Below, piece by piece: positions 27,215-35,503 of a stretch of DNA of 64,000 nucleotides. Each line of letters begins with the position of its first letter. Position 1 is the first letter of the stretch. The notes under the pieces were generated by a model that worked only from the letters and a program-made list of their open reading frames with translations, did no database searches and was not told where the DNA came from. A program made the translations under genes and the position numbers. This stretch comes from Neobacillus vireti (lineage in GTDB: Bacteria; Bacillota; Bacilli; Bacillales; Cytobacillaceae): contig NZ_LDNB01000002.1 in assembly GCF_001026695.1 (NCBI RefSeq), forward strand, positions 555,621-619,620. Direction: 5' to 3'.

Positions 27215-28795
27215 ATGAAGGTGAATTTTGGTAGATTGATGCTTCAACAGGCTAAACATTGGCAAGATCGTATTGCCCTAGTCAATATTGAAAGAAATCG
27301 CAGTTTTACTTTTAAAGAGCTACATCTTCTCACTAATAGAATTTGCAATATGATGAAAAACCAATTTGGATTAACTGCAGGGGATGTCTTTGCCTGTTTA
27401 TTAGAAAACGACAACAACAGTTTATTTACCCATTGGATGTGGAAAGGCGAAGCAAGTGCGGTCTGGTTGAATTATCGAGACTCATTCGAAGAACATATGT
27501 ATCAAATAGACTACTTGAGTCCAAAGGTTATCTTTGTAGAAAGAGTGTTACTCAGCAAAAGCGAATACTATGAAGCCCTTAGAGCCCGGGGGATTGAGAT
27601 TATCGTTATGGATCAACCGGCAAGCGAGCAGAACGGTGTACATTATTTCTGGGATTTAATAAGGGGCGAAAGTGACGCTGAGACCAATGTAGAGTATGAA
27701 CTGGACGAACATATAGTTCTTTATCGTTTTACTGGTGGAACGACGGGTAGAGGAAAATGTGCTATGTATACACTGAAAAATATGATGGCTGCCGTTTCCC
27801 AATCGATCTCTCATCCCGAAAATCTCTTTGACAATCATATGAAACTCCTCCATGTAGCACCTTTAAGTCATGGAACAGCGTTATTCGTATTACCGGTCTA
27901 CTTTAAGGGAGGAACCAATTACACTATTAATTTGCCAAATCCAGAGCATTTATGTGAAGCAATCCAGGATCATCAACTAACCTCTGCATTTGTAGTTCCA
28001 ACATTATTATATAGACTTCTAGATCTTGGGCTAGAGAAAAAGTATAATCTCACCAGTTTGAATAAGGTATTCTATGGAGCAGCACCAATGAGTCCTGCAA
28101 AATTAGAAAGTCTGCAAAATAAATTGGGCAATATTTTTATTCAAGTATACGGCTCAACCGAGGCCTGGCCTCTAGTAATGGTTTTAGGTAAAAAAGACCA
28201 TGTTATCGAAACAGAACAGGATCGTAAAAGAATTTCATCCACTGGAAGACCGTTATGTGGTGTAGAAATGGGGATCTTTGATGAAGAGGGAAATGAGGTT
28301 CCTGTTGGCGGGATTGGTGAGATTTGGATCAGAAGCGAGTCGGTAATAAAAGGTTACTATAAAGCGCCTGAAGAAACAGACGCTGGTTTTTCAAATGGAT
28401 TTTGGAAATCTGGAGATATGGGCTTTGTAGATGCGGATGGGTATTTTTATATAGTTGACCGAAAGAAGGATATGATCATAACCGGTGGTTTTAATGTCTA
28501 TGCCATTGAAGTTGAAAATGCCCTCAATGCTAACCCAGCAGTACAGCAAAGTGCCGTTGTTGGTATCCCTCACGAGGAATGGGGAGAAGCTGTTCATGCC
28601 GAAGTAGTAATTAACGAGGGTATGAAAATTACAAAAGAAGAGTTGATTGAATTTACTTTACAAAAGATAGGGAAATACAAGGCTCCAAAATCCGTCAGAT
28701 TCGTTGATGAGCTTCCAACGACTGCCGTTGGAAAGATTTTACGTAGATCCGTAAGGGAGCGATATTGGCAGGGGCAAACAAGAAAGGTACATTAA
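27215..28795 (+). CDS. Acyl-CoA synthetase (AMP-forming)
   Basis: 526 residues, GAGGGGG upstream. ANL superfamily: P-loop-like FTGGTTGRGKCA, A5 motif YGSTEAWP, A7 KSGDMG, hinge DRKKDMIITGGFNVYAIEVE (A8) and the C-terminal catalytic Lys in TAVGKILRR. Activates a carboxylic acid to its CoA ester; carbon-chain type cannot be judged. Last gene of the beta-oxidation operon, providing its substrate. Confidence 0.92.
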   Translation: MKVNFGRLMLQQAKHWQDRIALVNIERNRSFTFKELHLLTNRICNMMKNQFGLTAGDVFACLLENDNNSLFTHWMWKGEASAVWLNYRDSFEEHMYQIDYLSPKVIFVERVLLSKSEYYEALRARGIEIIVMDQPASEQNGVHYFWDLIRGESDAETNVEYELDEHIVLYRFTGGTTGRGKCAMYTLKNMMAAVSQSISHPENLFDNHMKLLHVAPLSHGTALFVLPVYFKGGTNYTINLPNPEHLCEAIQDHQLTSAFVVPTLLYRLLDLGLEKKYNLTSLNKVFYGAAPMSPAKLESLQNKLGNIFIQVYGSTEAWPLVMVLGKKDHVIETEQDRKRISSTGRPLCGVEMGIFDEEGNEVPVGGIGEIWIRSESVIKGYYKAPEETDAGFSNGFWKSGDMGFVDADGYFYIVDRKKDMIITGGFNVYAIEVENALNANPAVQQSAVVGIPHEEWGEAVHAEVVINEGMKITKEELIEFTLQKIGKYKAPKSVRFVDELPTTAVGKILRRSVRERYWQGQTRKVH

Positions 28796-28932
28796 GTTCC
28801 CCACCTGGAACTGAATAGGAATTGGAGATTGAAGTAGTTCCAGTTATATTATTCGATCATAATAATCCAATTAGTAAGGCAGTCTAAATCTGTATATCTT
28901 TATAATGGTATGAAATAAAAGGGGGTTCCTTC

Positions 28933-29937
28933 ATGAAAGCAATTATATTGAAAGAAAAAGGAGGCCCTGAAAAACTTCGCTATGAAGAAGTTGAATCGCC
29001 GGCACCTAAAGCAGGCGAGGTTCTAGTGAAATTGAAATATGCTGCATTGAACCGCAGGGATGTGTTTATCACATACGGCAAATATCCCGGTGTGAAACTT
29101 CCTTCTATTTTAGGATCAGATGGAGCTGGAGTTATTGCTGCCATCGGAGAAAACGTCGATAACTTTAAGATCGGAAGCGAGGTTGTCATTAATCCTGGAT
29201 TAAGCTGGGGTGAAGATGATCGAATTTCAAATTCTGATTTTAATGTTCTAGGCATGCCGACAGATGGAACGTATGCCGAATATGTTGTTGCACCCTCAGA
29301 AAACATCTTTCCGAAGCCGGAATATTTAACATGGGAAGAAGCTGCAGCACTACCACTTGCAGGATTAACAGCATATCGTGCACTTATTTCAAAAGGTGAA
29401 GTGCAAAAAGGTGAAACAGTCGTGATCCCAGGAATAGGAGGCGGAGTTGCCCTTTATTTGCTGCAAATGGCCGTTGCAAAAGGAGCAAACGTTTTTGTCA
29501 CATCAAGCAGCGATGAGAAAATTGAAAGAGCAAAACAGCTTGGAGCATTAGGGGGATTCAACTATCGCTCCGAAAATTGGGTAAAACAAATGCGAAAAAC
29601 GATTGGGGCTGCCGATTTGATTGTTGATGGTGTTGGCGGATCAGGGTTTAATGATCTTATTTACTTAGCTGCTCAAGGTGGACGTATCGTAACGTTCGGG
29701 GCAACAAACGGTCCTGTCTCTGAATTTATTCTTCCGAGAATTTTCTTTAAAGATATGGATATTAGGGGAACTGCATTGGGGAGCCCCCGAGAATTCACTC
29801 AAATGCTGAAGTTTGTTAACGAACATCGGCTTCATCCGGTCATTGATCGCTCATTCTCATTGGAACAAACAGTGGAAGCGCAGCTTTACATGAATAATGG
29901 AAACAATTTCGGAAAAATTACGTTAGAGATTGATTAA
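28933..29937 (+). CDS. MDR-family alcohol dehydrogenase/quinone oxidoreductase-like
   Basis: 334 residues, AAAGGGGG upstream. Medium-chain reductase fold: YAALNRRDVFITYGKYPGV, GSDGAGVIAAIGENV, and a Rossmann start VIPGIGGGVALYLLQMA. The structural-zinc cysteines are absent and catalytic-Zn ligands are not evident, so it is a zinc-independent quinone-reductase type despite the usual zinc-binding label. The 137 bp upstream hold no recognisable promoter. Role in the pathway is uncertain. Confidence 0.85.
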   Translation: MKAIILKEKGGPEKLRYEEVESPAPKAGEVLVKLKYAALNRRDVFITYGKYPGVKLPSILGSDGAGVIAAIGENVDNFKIGSEVVINPGLSWGEDDRISNSDFNVLGMPTDGTYAEYVVAPSENIFPKPEYLTWEEAAALPLAGLTAYRALISKGEVQKGETVVIPGIGGGVALYLLQMAVAKGANVFVTSSSDEKIERAKQLGALGGFNYRSENWVKQMRKTIGAADLIVDGVGGSGFNDLIYLAAQGGRIVTFGATNGPVSEFILPRIFFKDMDIRGTALGSPREFTQMLKFVNEHRLHPVIDRSFSLEQTVEAQLYMNNGNNFGKITLEID

Positions 29938-29955
29938 GTGGGGTTGGGTGCAAAG

Positions 29956-29987
29956 GGAGTGGACTAAATTTCGAAGACGTCCACTCC
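29956..29987 (+). terminator. Hairpin between convergent MDR genes
   Basis: A 9-bp stem (GGAGTGGAC / GTCCACTCC) without a T-tract. A second, shorter stem (CTACC / GGTAG, 30061-30081) lies just before the convergent stop. Weak terminators at best. Confidence 0.4.
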
Positions 29988-30091
29988 TTCACGCAAGAGC
30001 AAAGAAAGCTCTCTGTTAATCGGTTCGGATAGATTTGATTTTAATGGATATGACAATAGACTACCGACCTGATAGTAGGTAGCCTTTATCA

Positions 30092-31078
30092 TTACTTTTT
30101 TCCGATTTCCAATACCATTTTACCTTTTGCATTGCTGCTTAAAATCTGGATATGTGCATTGGCTGCTTCTTCAAGCGGCAGGATTGTTCCTACGAATGGC
30201 TGAAGTCCACCGTTCTTCAGTGCTGCTTCAACTGCAATCAGACTTTCATTAAATTCATCTAAAGGTGCATTCCAAACGGCCATTCCAAGGACATCGGCTT
30301 CTTTGGCCATTGTCAAGCGGGGATTGAAATCCAATGATCCACGGTTGCCTATTACGACCACCCGGCCGAACTTGTTGATCAGCTTTAGGTCCTCTTCTAG
30401 ATTGACATTGGCCAGCATTTCAATGACAACATCAACGCCAGCACCGTTTGTAATGGAAGGGATTGCTTCTAAATAACCAGACTGATTGTGGTTAAGGACG
30501 GCGTCAGCACCAGATTTTCTTACGATATCCATGCTTTCTTCTGTGCCGGCAGTTCCGATTACTTTCGCACCTGCATATTTAGCCAGTTGTACAGCTAAGG
30601 TACCTACACCGCCGGAAGCCCCATGGACCAATACTGTTTCTCCCGGTTTTAAATGTGCCCGGTGAAAAAGGGCACGATAGGCAGCAGTGACAGGAATGCC
30701 AAGTGCTGCTCCCTGCTCAAAGCTTACTGATTCGGGCAATTTATGTACGGCTTCCACATCACAAACCACTTTTTCCGCATATGTTCCTGTTTTTCTTTTT
30801 GCCATTGTGGATGCGACAAATACCCGATCGCCTGCCTCGAGCCTAGTGACACCCGGACCAACTTCATCCACTACACCAGCACCATCAAATCCAGAGATAT
30901 AGGGCATGTCCGGTGAGAAAAAGGCATAACCTCCTGCGCGTATATAAGCTTCTGCTGGATTGACGCCGGCATGATAAAGCCTTACCCGCACTTCGTTTTC
31001 TGCCGGTGCCGGTTCGTTAACTTCTACTAGTTTTAACACTTCAGGTTCCCCAAAGGACGACATTTGAATAGCTTTCAT
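30092..31078 (-). CDS. NADPH:quinone oxidoreductase-like MDR protein
   Basis: 328 residues with AGGGGGAAG before the ATG. Begins MKAIQMSSFGEPEVLKLVEV, typical of QorA-type reductases; GVNPAEAYIRAGGY, GFDGAGVVDEVGPGV, and NADPH fold VHGASGGVGTLAVQLAKYAGAKVIGTA (read as HGASGGVGTLAVQLA). No zinc ligands. Acts in the cytoplasm on quinones or other electrophiles. Monocistronic, on the opposite strand to its neighbours. Confidence 0.9.
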   Translation of the reverse strand: MKAIQMSSFGEPEVLKLVEVNEPAPAENEVRVRLYHAGVNPAEAYIRAGGYAFFSPDMPYISGFDGAGVVDEVGPGVTRLEAGDRVFVASTMAKRKTGTYAEKVVCDVEAVHKLPESVSFEQGAALGIPVTAAYRALFHRAHLKPGETVLVHGASGGVGTLAVQLAKYAGAKVIGTAGTEESMDIVRKSGADAVLNHNQSGYLEAIPSITNGAGVDVVIEMLANVNLEEDLKLINKFGRVVVIGNRGSLDFNPRLTMAKEADVLGMAVWNAPLDEFNESLIAVEAALKNGGLQPFVGTILPLEEAANAHIQILSSNAKGKMVLEIGKK

Positions 31079-31225
31079 TCGGCTTCCCCCTGTTTAAAGT
31101 AAAATCACAACTTCTTTATGATAGACTATCTCCTTGTGCAAAAAAACCTTTTTGGGAAAAATTAAGACCGATATATCTGTTTATAGAAATAAAGCCCCCG
31201 TTCCAAATAAAAAGTGGCAAATTTT

Positions 31226-31429
31226 TTAATTTCGACGTACTGGTCCTGCTAGTGGGACAGCAAAAGCTGATAGAGGATGTAATGTAGTTCCGATTGTAGT
31301 ATATCCAGCAACATGAGTGATACGTTGAGCTATACCAGCTCCACTACCAATTTGTAAAACTCCAGCATTGGCGATTATGCCAATTTTCAAAAAACGTATA
31401 TCAAATGTTTGTTTAATATGTTTATCCAT
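31226..31429 (-). CDS. GerPB-like spore germination/coat-associated protein
   Basis: 67 residues from the ATG at 31429, which has GAGGTG upstream; a GTG three codons earlier is less likely. The run IKQTFDIRFLKIG..NAGVLQIGSGAGI matches the GerPB pattern (INQTIQI..L..ISNSSILQIGSAGSI). GerP proteins of the spore coat help germinants reach the inner membrane. It is away from the usual gerP operon, so it is a stand-alone paralog. Family is fairly certain, role by homology. Confidence 0.7.
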   Translation of the reverse strand: MDKHIKQTFDIRFLKIGIIANAGVLQIGSGAGIAQRITHVAGYTTIGTTLHPLSAFAVPLAGPVRRN

Positions 31430-31535
31430 TTCATTCACCTCATATTAATATATGATCAAAAGTTAGGTTCATTCCTGATAATATTAATAATGCCAAAAAG
31501 AAACTAGAAATTAACTTATATTGCGAGGTGAAAAG

Positions 31536-31814
31536 GGTTGGTTAGCTTATGGTAACAACTGGTACTATTTAGACTGAAATGGAGTAATGAAAACTGGTTG
31601 GATAAATCACGGAAACAAGTTTTATTACCTTAAAACACCGGTGATATGTAAATAGGTTGGGAACGCGTTTCTGGTCTGTGGTCAATGGTATGAAGCTGAA
31701 GAGTCATGGGATTGACCATGCCATGGTTCCCGTTATTCTTTTGAAGGTGATGTGATTGATGGTCTCGGTTTTCATGGATTAAATAAATTGATGCCAACAC
31801 TAGGATTAATTTGA
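31536..31814 (+). pseudogene. Decayed cell-wall-binding repeat protein
   Basis: Reading from 31536 gives GWLAYGNNWYYLD, an in-frame TGA, then NGVMKTGWINHGNKFYYL. This is the GW/YY-rich choline- or cell-wall-binding repeat found at the ends of peptidoglycan hydrolases. The next repeat continues in another frame (NTGDM, stop, IGWERVSGLW), and further pieces end at 31814. No start codon, signal peptide or catalytic domain remains, so this is a relic. The rest of 31,440-32,010 shows nothing else. Confidence 0.7.
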
Positions 31815-32013
31815 AAAACCGGAGAGAATCTATGATACAGGCATTAGGAAGCAGCACCAATAAAGGGCTAAAAAGAATAATATTTAGATATTTAAAAATA
31901 GGGCTTAGTTAAATTGATTAAGTACATGGCCTCCTGCATACACTATGATTAGTCTTAGCCGGACCGCTATATCCCTAAAGATACTTTATGTGGAAAAAAT
32001 GCACAAAGACATG

Positions 32014-32045
32014 AAAAAGCCCTCTTAAAACCAGGAGGGCTTTTT
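32014..32045. terminator. Bidirectional terminator
   Basis: AAAAAGCCCTC (32014-32024) and GAGGGCTTTTT (32035-32045) form an 11-bp stem with A/T tails on both sides. It ends the minus-strand yjcZ-like unit. Confidence 0.9.
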
Positions 32046-32070
32046 CAAACAAAACAATCAGAGACCTAAT

Positions 32071-32217
32071 TTAATAAAAAACTGTTGCTCCAATAATGAT
32101 TAATAAGATGAACAATACAACGATTAAGGCGAAACCTCCGCCGTAACCATAGCCAGCACCGTAACCATAACCGTAACCTCCGAAGCCGCATCCACAGCCA
32201 CCCCAGCCGAATCCCAT
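32071..32217 (-). CDS. YjcZ family sporulation membrane peptide (copy 1)
   Basis: 48 residues, GGAGG before the ATG. A Gly/Tyr-rich N-terminus ([20 protein letters not shown], continuing Tyr/Gly-rich) precedes the family's hydrophobic helix [17 protein letters not shown]. YjcZ-type peptides are short, sporulation-associated and of unknown function. Copy 2 lies 38 bp upstream and copy 3 at 41643. Confidence 0.88.
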   Translation of the reverse strand: MGFGWGGCGCGFGGYGYGYGAGYGYGGGFALIVVLFILLIIIGATVFY

Positions 32218-32255
32218 AGATAATCCTCCATTCAAGATATTATTTTAGTTACTCA

Positions 32256-32369
32256 TTAATACCAACCACCATAGCCGCCTCCCAAAAAGGAAGCTCCTAT
32301 AATGATAAGTAGGATGAACAATACAACAACCAATGCAAATCCATTACCGTATCCTGCTCCATCACCCAT
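32256..32369 (-). CDS. YjcZ family sporulation membrane peptide (copy 2)
   Basis: 37 residues from the ATG at 32369, which follows [18 protein letters not shown], then [19 protein letters not shown] and a GGGYGGWY tail. Same hydrophobic core as copies 1 and 3. The frame is open upstream, but only this start has a ribosome site. Confidence 0.88.
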   Translation of the reverse strand: MGDGAGYGNGFALVVVLFILLIIIGASFLGGGYGGWY

Positions 32370-32535
32370 GTGTAAACCCTCCTCCCATGTTACTCTTAAC
32401 AAATTATGTGAAAAGAAAAAAGTTGGTAGGGCACCTGTCCCAAAAGAAATTGCCATGCGTATTTTTTTTGAAGACGTAATATAAAGGATAACATTACAAA
32501 TATTTAATGATAAAAACAAAGAGGGGTAACAGAAA

Positions 32536-32652
32536 TTGACGGACTCTATTTTCTTGGCTTGGGTATGGCAGCACCGTAGGGGATCGGCACTACTTTTTGG
32601 GATTGGGGAAGACGCGGTGTATCTTTATAAATGCATGACAAAGAAAGACTAA
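32536..32652 (+). CDS. Possible 38-residue small protein
   Basis: TTG start preceded by AGAGGGG (spacing about 10). Contains [20 protein letters not shown] and a basic end CMTKKD. I do not recognise it. Start codon and ribosome site are acceptable, but such a short frame could be chance. It lies between the yjcZ-like genes and the repeat-bearing promoter at 32695. Confidence 0.3.
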   Translation: MTDSIFLAWVWQHRRGSALLFGIGEDAVYLYKCMTKKD

Positions 32653-32694
32653 AAATCTCAATTCGCCATCTGCTGTTTTTTGCCTAGGCAATTT

Positions 32695-32769
32695 TGCGGG
32701 AAACTGAAAGATTATTGCGTGAGGTTACGTATTTTTTGCGGTTTTTAAAGACTACTTGAATTCTATGAT
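32695..32769 (+). promoter_or_regulatory. Phased TGCGGT promoter 1 (before the DJ-1/PfpI gene)
   Basis: TGCGGG at 32695, TGCGTG at 32716 and TGCGGT at 32737 are spaced exactly 21 and 21 bp. The last is followed after 21 nt by a -10 box TATGAT at 32764-32769. No -35 hexamer is evident, which suggests activator dependence. TGCGG is the half-site of the B. subtilis ComA box, and a ComA-like regulator is encoded at 36928. Confidence 0.75.
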
Positions 32770-32812
32770 AGGAACGTATCATTTAATATGTATTAGTGTG
32801 GGGAGGATTATT

Positions 32813-33475
32813 ATGAAAAAACAATGGAATGTAGGTATATTGCTTTTTGAGGATGTAGATGTTCTAGATTATGCTGGACCGTTTGAAGTATTTTCTCTTA
32901 CCGTATTTGAAGATGACAAAGTTTCTAAAATGTTAACAAAAGGCTTAACTATTGAGGAAAAACCATTTATTGTTAAAACGATTTCTCAAAATGGGGGAAT
33001 CATATCATCTCATAATGGCCTTAAGGTCCAACCTGATTATGGCTTTCAGAGCAAAGATTTTAAAATAGATATTTTAATTGTTTCTGGCGGGCCGTTATAT
33101 TCCATCCATAAATGTGTTGAAAATAAAGAGTTAATCAAGTGGATTTCGGATTTCTACGTGTCAGGCGGCATCGTTGCGTCTGTTTGCTCAGGTGCAGTCA
33201 TTTTGGCCGAGGCAGGGGTTCTATCTGGAAAGAAAGCAACCACCCACTTTCTAGCTTTGGATTACTTGAAGTCGAAATATCCAGATATTACGGTTGTATC
33301 AAAGGTGCGTTATGTCGATCAGGGAAATATTCTTACCTCTGCAGGTGTATCTGCTGGTATCGACATGTCACTGTATCTTGTTGGAAAACTATTGGGGGAA
33401 ACGGCGGCTGAAAGGACGGCGGCTACTGAAGAATACCCATATGACTGGAAATTAAAGGCGGATATTGAAATTTAA
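32813..33475 (+). CDS. DJ-1/PfpI family protein
   Basis: 220 residues from the ATG at 32813 (GGGGAGG upstream); the upstream extension has no ribosome site and overlaps the -10 box region. Class I glutamine-amidotransferase-like fold: VGILLFEDVDVLDYAGPFEVF with the conserved Glu25, nucleophile Cys125 in ASVCSGAVILAEAG, then KKATTHF. This resembles the isonitrile hydratase/AraC-regulator N-domain subgroup, here without a DNA-binding domain. Function in the regulon is unknown; a stress or detoxification role is possible. Confidence 0.87.
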   Translation: MKKQWNVGILLFEDVDVLDYAGPFEVFSLTVFEDDKVSKMLTKGLTIEEKPFIVKTISQNGGIISSHNGLKVQPDYGFQSKDFKIDILIVSGGPLYSIHKCVENKELIKWISDFYVSGGIVASVCSGAVILAEAGVLSGKKATTHFLALDYLKSKYPDITVVSKVRYVDQGNILTSAGVSAGIDMSLYLVGKLLGETAAERTAATEEYPYDWKLKADIEI

Positions 33476-33700
33476 CTGTACCAACAAGCTGGAGGGGGTG
33501 ACGAATTGCATCTCCTCCTTTATATATACTTGTAGTGGTTTAGTTTAAAACTGACCAGCCATTCGAGGGAAAAGACTCTTTTTCATATCCGACCGTTGAA
33601 ACGAAAATGTACGAAATTGAACGAACATTAATGTATTCAATTCTTAGTTCATCGTGTAAAATGGTAGATATAGGAAGGATTATCCAAAGGCGGTGAAAGT

Positions 33701-35179
33701 TTGGAAAATAAAACCTATATGAACTGGGAATTTGAAACGATTGCAAAGCATACACTTGATATCCTTTTGATTGTTGACCACAATCAAATCGTACAGTTCG
33801 CTACACCTTCTGTCGAAACAATTTTAGGCTATGGTCCAGAAGAATTTGTTGGGAGCAATGCATTTGACCCCCTTTCCCCGGAAGATCGGGACCGGTTGAT
33901 GGCATCACATGAAGAAGCGATCATGACTGGGAAACCAAGGATGGACGAATACCGCGTGTTTCATAAAAACGGTGAATTAAAATATTTTGAATCGCGGGTC
34001 ATGCCGGTTCAAAACCATCCCGACAATCTTGTCGTAGTGTCGATAAGGGATGTTACATTGAGAAAAAAAATGGAATCAGAGCTTGAGCGCAGAAAGAACC
34101 GATATCAAGAACTGCAAAATTCCTTGAAAAACTTCTCACAGGACTTATCTGGAGTTATGAAGGTGTCGGAGCTGAAAAGCAGACTGATACATGAGCTTAA
34201 CACTGTAATCCCGGATTCTGCACCGCAATTGGTAAAACATAATCGGGAATCAGAAGTGCTGGAAGGGGAGTATCCTGTAAGTCTGGCAATTGTTTTGACA
34301 AATTTAACGGTGGGAAAACTAAGCTCTGAAAACGAGAAGTTTTATATTTTAATAGGTGACCGGAAGGAATTGGCTTATATTCTAACGATGAAATCCTCTT
34401 CCATCAAAGAATCAATGGATTTGATTTGGCTGGAGACCTTGGTTCATTACACCGTTATGGTTTTTGAAAGCTTAAATGTGATTGAGAGTCTGATGAGTCA
34501 ATTGGAGACTGCCATGCAAAAAAGTGAGAAACCACAGTGGATGTTAAGACTGTTGTTTAACTTATCCGAAAAACAAAGAATGAAATTATCTGGTGATTTA
34601 CACGATACCGTCCTGCAGGAACAATTGGCTCTATATCGAAACCTGGAATCGATTTTAAAGGAATACCAATTTGATAGTGAGGTAGACCGGCATCTTAAGG
34701 AAATTGTGCAAGGACTGTTGGACACGATTCATCAAATTAGAATGACCTGCAATGAGCTTCGGCCGCCGCTTTTAAGGGAAGCGGGCCTTATTAGTGCCTT
34801 AGAAAATTTATTTGATTATACTCAGGTATCATCAACCTTTAAAATTATTTTTTCAGTTGAGAATACGGAAAACCTTGTGATTAATGAAGAAGAAACTATT
34901 GGAATTTACCGTATTATTCAAGAGCTCCTTAATAATGCCGCTAAACACTCCCAAGCTAGTAATTTGCATTTTCATCTAATCAGAACGGATGAATGTATTC
35001 ATCTTCACTATTTGGATGACGGCGTCGGCTTTGCTGCTGAAAAATTGACTCCGTCCTTTAAAAGTATGGGGCTCTCTGGTATGAGAGAACGGATCCAAAG
35101 CCTTAATGGAACTATAGATTTTGCCTCACAGCCTGGAAAGGGCCTAAGTGTGAAGATGCAGATACCGCTTAGTGTTTAA
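33701..35179 (+). CDS. Cytoplasmic PAS histidine kinase 1 (NarL/ComP-type transmitter)
   Basis: 492 residues; TTG start after AAGGCGGTGA. PAS domain (about 12-125, ending IRDVTLRKKMESELE), a long linker, then HisKA_3 with phospho-acceptor His301 in LSGDLHDTVLQEQ and a full HATPase: N-box QELLNNAAKHS (Asn412), G1 DDGVGF (439-444), G2 GLSGMRERI. No membrane segment, so the signal is intracellular. Paralogous to kinase 2 downstream over its whole length (shared PQW.LRL.FNL, LDLHD-type core). No phased TGCGGT array precedes it, unlike kinase 2, suggesting constitutive expression. Confidence 0.92.
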   Translation: MENKTYMNWEFETIAKHTLDILLIVDHNQIVQFATPSVETILGYGPEEFVGSNAFDPLSPEDRDRLMASHEEAIMTGKPRMDEYRVFHKNGELKYFESRVMPVQNHPDNLVVVSIRDVTLRKKMESELERRKNRYQELQNSLKNFSQDLSGVMKVSELKSRLIHELNTVIPDSAPQLVKHNRESEVLEGEYPVSLAIVLTNLTVGKLSSENEKFYILIGDRKELAYILTMKSSSIKESMDLIWLETLVHYTVMVFESLNVIESLMSQLETAMQKSEKPQWMLRLLFNLSEKQRMKLSGDLHDTVLQEQLALYRNLESILKEYQFDSEVDRHLKEIVQGLLDTIHQIRMTCNELRPPLLREAGLISALENLFDYTQVSSTFKIIFSVENTENLVINEEETIGIYRIIQELLNNAAKHSQASNLHFHLIRTDECIHLHYLDDGVGFAAEKLTPSFKSMGLSGMRERIQSLNGTIDFASQPGKGLSVKMQIPLSV

Positions 35180-35220
35180 TTAAAATGAAATTTAAGTATC
35201 TTCCTTGCCATAATTATAGG

Positions 35221-35265
35221 AAAAGCCGATGATCCAAGTTGGAAAAGGATAATCGGCTTTTTTTT
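35221..35265 (+). terminator. Rho-independent terminator after kinase 1
   Basis: AAAAGCCGAT (35221-35230) pairs with ATCGGCTTTT (35252-35261), followed by more T. It separates kinase 1 from the kinase 2 unit. Confidence 0.85.
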
Positions 35266-35305
35266 CTTTTGGGTCCTTCATCTTTATGGAAGCTACCAAA
35301 AACTT

Positions 35306-35359
35306 TGCGGTCTGATTCGATTGATTTGCGGTTTGAAGTTAGCCTTTTGGCAGTATCCT
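35306..35359 (+). promoter_or_regulatory. Phased TGCGGT promoter 2 (before kinase 2 and the regulator)
   Basis: TGCGGT at 35306 and 35327 (21 bp apart), both within TTTGCGGT, then 21 nt to a weak -10 TATCCT at 35354-35359. The transcript would have a leader of about 138 nt before the ATG at 35504. This implies that the regulator controls its own operon. Confidence 0.7.
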
Positions 35360-35503
35360 AAAAATAGACCAAGTGGAAGAGGGAAAAAAACAAAAATCCA
35401 ACCCACTGCACGTAAAGAGTGCCAAACACGCAAGAATTTTGCGGTTCGCATAAAGAAGTTTCAGTTAAACTATGAATACGAGGAGAAAATAGGTGGTGCT
35501 TTT

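Noticed and set aside
31575..31577. Second selenocysteine codon (TGA in the cell-wall-binding repeat)
   Set aside because: The same region also has TAA/TAG stops and frame changes and no start codon, so it is a relic rather than a recoded gene.
35440..35445. A further TGCGGT before kinase 2 as another promoter element
   Set aside because: No -10 hexamer at the 21-nt distance and no 21-bp partner upstream; it lies in the leader of the promoter at 35306.
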